Origin: Candidatus Peregrinibacteria bacterium
Lineage (GTDB): Bacteria > Patescibacteriota > Gracilibacteria > UBA1369 > UM-FILTER-53-11
Reading direction: 5' to 3'
DNA: 6,587 bases
Assembly: GCA_023245725.1 (NCBI GenBank)
Contig: JAHFJU010000075.1
Span: 1 to 6,587 of the forward strand
This document shows, one piece after another, positions 1-5,448 of the stretch. Below the pieces are notes generated by a model that saw only the letters and a list, made by a program, of their open reading frames with translations, did no database searches and was not told the origin of the DNA. Numbering within the stretch: the stretch's first letter is position 1; each line of letters begins with the position of its first letter. The translations under genes were made by a program, and so were the position numbers.

Positions 1-2
1 GG

Positions 3-476
3 GATCCTGAAACTCGCATGGCAGGTGGTCAACCTGTTGCTACTTTTGCTGTAGCTACTAATTTTTCATGGACCGATTCAACTGGTGCAAAAAAAGAAAA
101 GGCGGAGTTCCACAATATTGTTGTATGGAGAAAATTGGCTGAAATCGCGCAGAATTACGTTAAAAAAGGAGGCAAAATTTATGTGGAGGGAAAAATGCAG
201 ACTCGTGAGTGGGAGGGTGAAGATGGTATAAAACGATATAAAACCGAAATTGTCGCGGACAATCTTATTTTGTTAGATGGCCGAAAAGGAGATGGATCGT
301 CGGTGGGCGGTGGAATGAGCCGAGAAAGCGAGGGTGAAATGAGTTCTCCGTTTCAGGGCGCACGACCTCAGCGTTCGGTAAAAAAACCTTCTAGTTCAGG
401 CGATGAAATGCCTGCTGAAATGGGTGCAGGACAAGTAAGTGCACCAGAGGTTTCAATTGATGATTTGCCGTTTTAG
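3..476 (+). CDS. ssb: Single-stranded DNA-binding protein SSB, 5'-truncated by the window edge
   Basis: SSB coats single-stranded DNA during replication, repair and recombination and recruits partner proteins through its C-terminal tip. The reading frame is open to the left edge and begins DPETR before GGQPVATFAVATNFSW, matching the early OB-fold strands of bacterial SSB (family pattern: a GRDPE-like segment, then GxPVAxFxVATNxxW). Roughly the first 15-20 residues are therefore missing, and the ATG at 18 is internal rather than the start. The OB fold continues through the FHNIVVW and GKIYVEGKMQTREW segments to about base 290. A Gly/Ser/Pro-rich disordered linker follows. The protein ends in the acidic tip IDDLPF, the canonical partner-binding motif. 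No terminator is evident just after the stop. In many bacteria ssb lies between rpsF and rpsR, but rpsR does not follow here. Confidence 0.96.
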   Translation, partial: DPETRMAGGQPVATFAVATNFSWTDSTGAKKEKAEFHNIVVWRKLAEIAQNYVKKGGKIYVEGKMQTREWEGEDGIKRYKTEIVADNLILLDGRKGDGSSVGGGMSRESEGEMSSPFQGARPQRSVKKPSSSGDEMPAEMGAGQVSAPEVSIDDLPF

Positions 477-500
477 TAGCGCGGCTGATTGTAAGGGATT

Positions 501-525
501 AATTAAAATCACAAATTTATTGTGA
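501..525 (-). terminator. Possible weak intrinsic terminator for the minus-strand gene at 592-1086
   Basis: TCACAA (509-514) and TTGTGA (520-525) form a perfect 6-bp stem with a 5-base loop. Read on the minus strand, the stem is followed by TTTTAATT; read on the plus strand, no T-run follows. It therefore suits minus-strand transcription better than ssb. The stem is AT-rich and the T-run is interrupted, so it would be weak. The rest of 477-591 shows nothing else I can support. Confidence 0.35.
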
Positions 526-591
526 AGTCGAATTTGTTGTGAATAAATGTGCACTGATAAATACACTGTTGATCTTGTAGCCGATTACTGT

Positions 592-1086
592 TTAATTTTG
601 AGCTCTCTCTTTAACCCAATTTATGAAGGCTCTTTTTTCAATCGGATTAAACCCTTCTGCATACAAATATCCGTCATCTTTATATGTGAAGACCTTTTCC
701 GTGTATGGTGGGAATTTAACTGCAATCTCATTGGGTTTTAATGTGCCATTGTCTCTAGGTGCACCCAGTGTATTAATTGAAACGAGGCAGGTTGTCTCTA
801 GCTCTTTAAAGATTAATTTTACCGCTGGGGTTACGCTTTCATAGTGTTTTTTAGTATCCTGGGTTTTAGTAGGCAGATTTAATAAAGATTCATAATTACA
901 TTTACTCAACCTCGTACATTGAGCATCGAAGATATCTCTAAGCGAAGTAACCTCAGGAATGTTGTTTTTACTATCTTCTCCTCCATTTATTTCTTTGGGT
1001 TCCTCACGTTCATTGGTAGGATTAACTTTGGGTTCAAACTTATGCCTTTCTTTTGGTTGTAATTCTGCATGGAATTCGTCAGTCAT
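592..1086 (-). CDS. Hypothetical protein of 164 residues, family not recognised
   Basis: I do not recognise this protein. Residues 1-46 are highly charged and rich in Glu, Lys, Asn and Pro, so probably disordered. Residues 47-164 look like a folded domain: helical-looking segments around 48-68 and 86-98, then strand-like stretches (CLVSINTLGAP at 100-110, IAVKFPPYTEKVFTYKDDGYLY at 121-142) and a C-terminal helix ending INWVKERAQN. There are only three Cys and no metal-binding pattern, signal peptide or membrane segment, so it looks cytoplasmic. The start was taken at the first ATG; no Shine-Dalgarno sequence precedes it, only AT-rich sequence that could hold a near-leaderless promoter. It lies downstream, in the same direction, of the 880-base RNA-like region. 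I believe it is real because the frame is long, its composition is protein-like, and nothing credible overlaps it. Confidence 0.65.
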   Translation of the reverse strand: MTDEFHAELQPKERHKFEPKVNPTNEREEPKEINGGEDSKNNIPEVTSLRDIFDAQCTRLSKCNYESLLNLPTKTQDTKKHYESVTPAVKLIFKELETTCLVSINTLGAPRDNGTLKPNEIAVKFPPYTEKVFTYKDDGYLYAEGFNPIEKRAFINWVKERAQN

Positions 1087-1200
1087 ATTATTTAGTATTA
1101 AGATATTAAGAACCGGCTCTCTAATTGGGCACGTGTAGCCTTTAAAAAAGGTGAATACAGAGGTGAGAAAGCCGGCTCAACGCAATGCTCTTTCAAGGTC

Positions 1201-1480
1201 CCGATAAATCGGAATCACGTTCCGATCTGCCTGCATAAATTTGTGTAGACAGAGGAGTCGCTTTCATGAATGAGCGGTAGTCGGCATAAGGCGACTATGG
1301 TCTTATGCGTAGTCTCGTAGCGTGGCGAGACAATCTCCCTACCGTTCTTAGGTGGATTATATAATTAAGCTCAGCTCATTCAGAACCGGCAAAGCCGGAT
1401 TCTTCACTCGCTTCGCGGCGTCGCCGTGCGGCGCCTTATAGACCTTTACCACCAGGGTCTTTCTTTGTTTTTGTTTTTTG
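1201..1480 (+). ncRNA. Candidate structured noncoding RNA, block 1 (strand uncertain)
   Basis: This stretch has no credible protein gene but a dense run of inverted repeats. In order they are: 1208-1214 with 1220-1226 (7 bp, 5-base loop); directly abutting, 1227-1234 with 1245-1252 (8 pairs, one mismatch); 1267-1271 with 1378-1382, extendable to 1275/1374, closing a multibranch; 1272-1280 with 1339-1347 (9 bp); inside it 1284-1290 with 1302-1308 (7 bp) and 1312-1317 with 1326-1331 (6 bp); 1386-1390 with 1394-1398 (5 bp, AAA loop); and 1417-1423 with 1429-1435 (7 bp). The pairs 1274/1345, 1421/1431 and 1445/1455 are G-U if the plus strand is the RNA but A-C mismatches on the minus strand. A terminator-like hairpin closes the block. 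Against plus, I see no good plus promoter upstream. The block matches neither tmRNA, RNase P, 6S nor SRP RNA as far as I can tell. Confidence 0.4.
1440..1479 (+). terminator. Probable Rho-independent terminator, plus strand
   Basis: 1440-1446 pairs with 1454-1460 (seven pairs including one T-G wobble that exists only on the plus strand) around a 7-base loop. A T-rich tract immediately follows, TTCTTTGTTTTTGTTTTTT, at 1461-1479. This is the best hairpin-plus-T-tract in the noncoding region and would end a plus-strand transcript of block 1. On the minus strand the same hairpin is preceded by an A-rich run and would not terminate. Confidence 0.5.
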
Positions 1481-1668
1481 TGTCGGAGTCCAATTAAGAA
1501 CAGACGACTTTTGGCGTATTTATTTTTGCTTTTATTTTTTTTGAGTTACCCATTCTGATTGGAATGAATAAAACAGAGGTAGTTTTTCCTGCTGATAGTA
1601 CAGATGGTGTGCATGAACGGTGCCTTCGCATCGAATCCGCAGAAACCATTCTCATACTAAGTGAGGAG

Positions 1669-1862
1669 TACTTTTCACTGTGTTGGGAACTGTAGTCGGC
1701 AGTTCCACGCATGAAAAGTAGGGAGAGAGGCGCGGTGAAAATTTTAATTTTCCCAAGCGATATTTTAAGACGCCTGTGACAATCGTGAGCAGATGCAAGC
1801 ATCATCTCAGATGAGAGTCATAACGCCTCTTTCCCCGCTTTTCACACGGTTTTAAAAAGCGG
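1669..1862. ncRNA. Candidate structured noncoding RNA, block 2 (strand unresolved)
   Basis: Three substantial stems lie end to end. 1669-1677 pairs with 1712-1720 (9 bp, perfect) and encloses 1686-1692 with 1700-1706 (7 bp, perfect, 7-base loop). Directly after it, 1721-1732 pairs with 1824-1835 (12 pairs, one G-U on plus or C-A mismatch on minus), enclosing about 90 bases with smaller alternative hairpins. Then 1835-1842 pairs with 1855-1862 (8 bp, perfect). An overlapping minus-strand frame exists but has poor coding character. A good minus-strand promoter lies 40-70 bases beyond the 1862 end and would transcribe through this block, whereas the wobble pair favours plus. 1480-1668 between the two blocks is T-rich then mixed sequence in which I see no gene. 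Confidence 0.35.
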
Positions 1863-1901
1863 TAGAGAGTGACTGGTTTTTAAAGATCAATGTATTAAAT
1901 C

Positions 1902-1930
1902 AGTATATCATTTTTGGGCGACTTTTACAA
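1902..1930 (-). promoter_or_regulatory. Sigma70-type promoter, minus strand, upstream of the noncoding region
   Basis: On the minus strand TTGTAA (1925-1930) and TATACT (1902-1907) are separated by exactly 17 bases, close to the consensus -35 and -10 boxes. Transcription would start near 1895 and run leftwards into block 2. It begins just downstream of the stop codon of the SGNH hydrolase gene, so it would serve the noncoding region and perhaps the gene at 592-1086, not the hydrolase. Confidence 0.5.
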
Positions 1931-1966
1931 TCCTCAAACATTAAGGAACCGCTGTATATTTCACCG

Positions 1967-3142
1967 TTATACTTTTGGTACTGCTGTGGTTTGCCTCTCA
2001 ATTTTAGCTTGTGACGTAATATATTCCGCAATTGCTATGGATCCTTTGGTCGGATAATGAAGATTCGCTTCGTTATAATGATATTTTTCAGGGTTATTTT
2101 TAAGCTCAGTATTCAGGTCAACTATCTGTAATTGAGCCTGTGGAACAACACTGGTTGCTTGATTTCTAATCCAATCATTAACAGCATGAATTCTTTCAAC
2201 GGTTTCATCTGCGGTGAAAGGATATTTATCCTTGCCATACGTTTTCCAACGACGGTCATATTCTTTTAGTGTTTCTTTACTTGGTTTCCAATCTGGCAAG
2301 GTACACGCAACGATTTTCATGTTATGCTGAGCGGCGAATTTGTAAATTTTTGTTAGTGATTCGATTATGCTTTGTACAGATCGCGCGCTTCCTATATCGT
2401 TTATTCCTCCCCATACAACCATTCCTTTGCCATCGTTCAATTCGTTATTTTTTGCTGCGTACTGCAATGCCTCAAGCATAGCGGGGGTTTGTTTCCCTCC
2501 TACTGAGATCCCTTTTTTACTAACATGTGTTTTCCCACCCTTATCTCTCCATGTTTTTTTATCGTATTCTTGAGGTTCTATCGCTCCATTGAGTACGCCA
2601 GTATTTTTCATTCCAACGGTAAGCGAATCTCCCACAAAGAGCCATGAGCCAATATACGTCTCGGGAAGTGTTTCATGCGATTCAGGGGCAGGAGGCAATG
2701 GTACGTCAAGAGCTTGTTCTTTTGTAGATACAGGGGCTCGAAGGGCCATTGTATCTGAGGGCGGCATAGATTCTCTTAAGGCACTCAATGAGCTGGTGTT
2801 TTTACCGTGAAGGTTTACATCTTCATATTTTCGTAGTGTCGCGGGGCCACACATACCATCGTGAATAAAGTCGTTTTCAGTTTCAGGCGGGCCAAGGAGT
2901 CTTTGAAAGCAGAAAATTCCGTAGGCAAGACTTTTGTCATCATTTTCATCGATTTCAATATTGTATGGAGGATTTTTTATTTCAGCCAAAAACTTGGTGA
3001 GAGATTTTCCGATAGCTTCGAAACTTCGCCGAGTAAATCCCGCGCGATAGTCAGCATTTGCTTCGATAATAGGACGATAGTGCTCATTATTGTCGTCTGT
3101 TTGTGATTGTTCGCTTGGTATATTTTTAATTTCTGGCGCCAT
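1967..3142 (-). CDS. SGNH/GDSL-family hydrolase with N-terminal peptidoglycan-binding-like region
   Basis: SGNH hydrolases cleave ester bonds in lipids, polysaccharides or peptidoglycan using a catalytic Ser. Residues 72-108 (AYGIFCFQRLLG ... DGMCGPATLRKYE) resemble a peptidoglycan_binding_1 motif (Q-x-x-LG ... DGxxGPxT). A low-complexity linker spans about 110-160. The SGNH domain follows: block I FVGDSLTVG at 169-177 with catalytic Ser173; block II GISVGG at 211-216; block III GGIND at 245-249 with the oxyanion Asn248; block V EANLHYPTKG at 358-367 with His362. The usual Asp three residues before that His is Ala359, with Glu358 adjacent. No signal peptide or membrane segment is visible, which is odd for a wall-acting enzyme. 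The start at 3142 has AGGA four bases upstream and a strong promoter, 61 bases after the Cys-rich gene, so it can be transcribed alone. Substrate unknown. Confidence 0.85.
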   Translation of the reverse strand: MAPEIKNIPSEQSQTDDNNEHYRPIIEANADYRAGFTRRSFEAIGKSLTKFLAEIKNPPYNIEIDENDDKSLAYGIFCFQRLLGPPETENDFIHDGMCGPATLRKYEDVNLHGKNTSSLSALRESMPPSDTMALRAPVSTKEQALDVPLPPAPESHETLPETYIGSWLFVGDSLTVGMKNTGVLNGAIEPQEYDKKTWRDKGGKTHVSKKGISVGGKQTPAMLEALQYAAKNNELNDGKGMVVWGGINDIGSARSVQSIIESLTKIYKFAAQHNMKIVACTLPDWKPSKETLKEYDRRWKTYGKDKYPFTADETVERIHAVNDWIRNQATSVVPQAQLQIVDLNTELKNNPEKYHYNEANLHYPTKGSIAIAEYITSQAKIERQTTAVPKV

Positions 3143-3153
3143 AAAATCCTACA

Positions 3154-3182
3154 ATTATACCGAAAAATGAGGATTTGTTCAA
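3154..3182 (-). promoter_or_regulatory. Strong sigma70-type promoter for the SGNH hydrolase gene, overlapped by an inverted repeat
   Basis: On the minus strand TTGAAC (3177-3182), a 17-base spacer and a perfect TATAAT (3154-3159) lie just ahead of the ATG at 3142. The -10 box ends 11 bases before the ATG, so the leader would be about 5 bases and the AGGA sits at its very start. A 13-base inverted repeat, TCAAGACTCTTGA (3179-3191), overlaps the -35 box. It could be an operator, or a remnant hairpin at the end of the upstream gene; no T-run supports a terminator. Confidence 0.75.
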
Positions 3183-3203
3183 GACTCTTGATCTCGCGCG
3201 TGA

Positions 3204-4808
3204 CTATTTTGTTGCTAGGTAGCATGCTTCGCAATATACGATTTCTCGACGATCATGGTGATAGGTTGTTTGTATTGTGGTGCCACATTTCGCGCATGTG
3301 CGTGTGTAAATTTGTTTTTGATTTTTCCACGAAATCACCTTGAGGTATCGGCATTCATGGCAGTAAGGTGAGAGAGGAAGGCCAATTTTCGTGTACAGTT
3401 CTTTTTCTTGCGCTATGATTTTGTACTGTTTGCTACAGTTAATACAGGTAAAAATATCGGGGCTGTTGTCTATTCGTTGCGTAGGGTGGTTTTTCCACGG
3501 GATGTTGTATTGCTGTGCAATTTCTTCAGTAATAGGGAAGTAATCTTGAGCAGCGGTCTCGTTGTAGGCAAACGTCGAAAGTGAAAAAGGAAAAAATTCA
3601 CCGTATTGAGCATCGAAATTTCCACGCGCGGTTTCACTCTTCATATCTTCAATAATTTGTGCGCGTAACACAGTGTATTCTTCGGGAGCATATTGTTTAT
3701 TCAAAATCATATATTCGCTACGGGAGTGGAAGCCATCACAGCCAAATCCATGAGTGAGGTAAATGCATGAATACGTGTATTCACTAAAAGGAGAGGCAAC
3801 CGCGCAATATGAAAATTTTGTAAGGTATCCCTTTTCGCCCCCGGTACATAGCTCGTAGCATAGCTCGATCTCTTTGTCGTGTAGGCTTAAATCCATGGAA
3901 TCTTTTACATTCACGCACTCGCTTAAGTAGCGCGAATCTTGAACCTCAAAGCAGTCGTAGCAGTCGAGTGCATTTTTACAGTTTTGCAAATAATCGCCGG
4001 TTGAGTTTTCGCAGTTGAGCTGATTGAGCGCGCGCTGTGGAATCGTCAATAAGAATTCATGATACTCACGGTCGATTTCGTCGGGTGACTTCGCCGAGTA
4101 CGTTTGTCTCATTTTTTCATATTCCTCTTGTGTATACTGCGTATTCTTGAAGCAGTACTTTTTGTTATTCATGCCACTGCACATAAAACTGTTTTCAAGA
4201 CTCGTGCAATTATGTAAGTGGCTGGATGATGAGCAGTTGCGGCAGTTGAGTAAATGGTGGCAGTGGTAACAGTTATCACAATTTGTGCTCTCGGCAACGA
4301 GTTCACATTTATTGAGCGCATTGCTCGATGCGCAGTCTCGTGAATATTGGCTTTTGCGTACATAAAAACAATTCTCGACAAAATAGCTGCCCGGCGACAT
4401 ATACGTATTTTTGCTGAAATACAGAAATGCATTATAGTCGCAGTTTTCTGAATTCATTTGAATTAATCCCGCTTTTGGCACTTTGAGAAAGAGTTCTTTG
4501 AGCTGATCCATAAAGGGTCGATGGGGGTCATACTCTTGCCCATACGCTTTTGGATCCCATGTATCGCTCCACCAGCAGTCTTTGCAGTAGACCGTGTAAG
4601 GAGAATCAGCATCGTAAAAGGATATCATTGATTTTTTACATAAATCACAGGTGCGTTTATAGAGTCGTCGTTCATTGCGAAAACTTAATCGACGTTGTAG
4701 ACGACAGAGCGGACAAAGCGTCGGTGGCGGCACCTCTATCTTTTTATAAAACTCAGAATCGCGCTCGGTCACCTGAAACTGTGTATTGCATTGTCGGCAA
4801 GAATTCAT
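3204..4808 (-). CDS. Large Cys-rich protein with duplicated four-CxxC zinc-ribbon-like modules at both ends
   Basis: Function is unknown; I associate this architecture with widespread uncharacterised Candidate Phyla Radiation proteins (recollection, not a search). It has 534 residues and 38 Cys. An N-terminal module has CxxC pairs at 4/7, 32/35, 54/57 and 75/78; a C-terminal module has them at 455/458, 483/486, 505/508 and 526/529, with identical intervals. Each probably binds two metal ions, most likely zinc. Between them lie two related units: FLKVPKAGLIQMNSEN (107-122) matches LLTIPQRALNQLNCEN (253-268), and NTQYTQEEYEKMR (222-234) matches NKQYAPEEYTVLR (370-382). Each unit carries a ladder of Asn-Cys or similar steps, such as Cys159, 168, 177, 189, 201, 210 and 219. 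No signal peptide or membrane segment is seen, so it is probably cytoplasmic, with a binding or scaffold role as the cautious guess. The start is the first ATG, without a Shine-Dalgarno sequence. Confidence 0.88.
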   Translation of the reverse strand: MNSCRQCNTQFQVTERDSEFYKKIEVPPPTLCPLCRLQRRLSFRNERRLYKRTCDLCKKSMISFYDADSPYTVYCKDCWWSDTWDPKAYGQEYDPHRPFMDQLKELFLKVPKAGLIQMNSENCDYNAFLYFSKNTYMSPGSYFVENCFYVRKSQYSRDCASSNALNKCELVAESTNCDNCYHCHHLLNCRNCSSSSHLHNCTSLENSFMCSGMNNKKYCFKNTQYTQEEYEKMRQTYSAKSPDEIDREYHEFLLTIPQRALNQLNCENSTGDYLQNCKNALDCYDCFEVQDSRYLSECVNVKDSMDLSLHDKEIELCYELCTGGEKGYLTKFSYCAVASPFSEYTYSCIYLTHGFGCDGFHSRSEYMILNKQYAPEEYTVLRAQIIEDMKSETARGNFDAQYGEFFPFSLSTFAYNETAAQDYFPITEEIAQQYNIPWKNHPTQRIDNSPDIFTCINCSKQYKIIAQEKELYTKIGLPLSPYCHECRYLKVISWKNQKQIYTRTCAKCGTTIQTTYHHDRREIVYCEACYLATK

Positions 4809-4824
4809 ATAGGCTAGTAGCGAA

Positions 4825-4830
4825 ATTATA
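4825..4830 (-). promoter_or_regulatory. -10 box for the Cys-rich protein gene
   Basis: A perfect TATAAT on the minus strand ends 16 bases before the ATG at 4808, predicting a leader of about 10 bases. No convincing -35 box lies 16-18 bases upstream; that position falls inside the first codons of gmk. The site sits in the 26-base gap between divergent start codons, so both genes must be controlled from overlapping DNA. For gmk the best plus-strand guess is TTGCAT (4786-4791), 16 bases, TATAGG (4808-4813), which is weak. Confidence 0.5.
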
Positions 4831-4834
4831 TCAT

Positions 4835-5443
4835 ATGAATGGAACTTTTATTTTAATTTTAGGCCCCTCTGGAACGGGTAAGGGAACAGTTATTTCGCAT
4901 CTTCGAACTGTATTTCCTGATGCAGTTTTTCCGTTGTCATGCACTACTCGTTTAGCGCGGCCTGGCGAGAAAGATGGTCAGGTTTACCACTTTATTACGA
5001 AAGAGGATTTTAAGGCGCGTATTGATTCTGGCGATTTTTTAGAGTGGGCGATTGTGCATAATGACAATTATTATGGAACATTGAAGGCTCCGATAGAAGG
5101 AGCTTTGAGAGAAGGAAAATCGGTTATTCGTGAGGTCGATATGCAGGGAGTTATGTCGATAAGAAAAATTTTTGGCCGTGAAAATGTAAAGGCAATTTTT
5201 ATCACTTCTCCATCGTGGGAAAGTTTGCGCGCTCGAATTGAGAAGCGTGCGCCATTGTCAGCAGAGGAGCTTGATCATCGTGAGAAAAGTTTTGAAAAAG
5301 AGATGGTTTTTTCGAAGGAGTGTGATTTTGTTGTTATGAGCGAAGATGGCAAAATTCCTGAGGTGTGCGCCGAGGTTGAGGGGATTATTAGGGAGGTTAG
5401 CGGCTGCCGCAATTCTCCGTCGCCTTCTCAAAATGTTGCGTAA
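4835..5443 (+). CDS. gmk: Guanylate kinase
   Basis: Guanylate kinase phosphorylates GMP to GDP with ATP in the cytoplasm, feeding GTP and dGTP synthesis. The 202-residue protein is of normal family length. Visible motifs are the P-loop GPSGTGKGT (10-18, Lys16), the GMP-binding segment SCTTRLARPGEKDG (35-48) with Tyr51, FLEW (68-71, Glu70), NYYGT (78-82), and VDMQG (101-105) in place of the usual D-x-Q-G strand. The lid region is around 131-150. The frame stays open upstream to 4550, but the family N-terminus begins right at MNGTFILILGPSG, so the ATG at 4835 is the start. No Shine-Dalgarno sequence precedes it. The last 13 or so residues (from about 190) are a Ser/Pro-rich tail beyond the fold. 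It is divergent from the Cys-rich gene and upstream of tRNA-Gln, which has its own promoter. Confidence 0.95.
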   Translation: MNGTFILILGPSGTGKGTVISHLRTVFPDAVFPLSCTTRLARPGEKDGQVYHFITKEDFKARIDSGDFLEWAIVHNDNYYGTLKAPIEGALREGKSVIREVDMQGVMSIRKIFGRENVKAIFITSPSWESLRARIEKRAPLSAEELDHREKSFEKEMVFSKECDFVVMSEDGKIPEVCAEVEGIIREVSGCRNSPSPSQNVA

Positions 5444-5448
5444 AACGC

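Noticed and set aside
1108..1180. Group II intron domain V-like GAGCCGG / CCGGTTC pairing on the minus strand
   Set aside because: The stems are about 50 bases apart instead of forming a compact 34-base hairpin, and no reverse transcriptase or other intron domain is present.
1158..1400. RNase P RNA: GAGAAAGCCGGCTC near 1166 and CAGAACCGGC near 1381 recall its first and last conserved regions
   Set aside because: The exact conserved core words and the internal conserved regions are absent, and the spacing is short.
1600..1660. tmRNA: the minus strand carries GGATTCGA (1631-1638) followed by a GAAAAACTAC-like tag start
   Set aside because: No T-arm with CCA was found on either side, including for a permuted form, and none of the three frames gives a short tag ending in an Ala-rich sequence.
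1494..1805. Minus-strand open frame of 103 codons in the noncoding region
   Set aside because: It overlaps the stems of block 2, has an erratic Ser/Arg/Lys-rich composition without a domain pattern, and has no ribosome binding site.
592..1966. Type III toxin-antitoxin locus (structured RNA plus small downstream protein)
   Set aside because: There are no tandem RNA repeats ahead of the gene and the protein shows no recognisable ToxN-like features.
4169..4432. Second minus-strand frame inside the Cys-rich gene
   Set aside because: It is an out-of-frame shadow of the Cys-rich coding sequence with no supporting features.
4550..4834. Longer guanylate kinase frame starting at 4550
   Set aside because: The extra 95 codons lie wholly antisense to the Cys-rich gene or in the gap and do not match the family, whose N-terminus fits the ATG at 4835.
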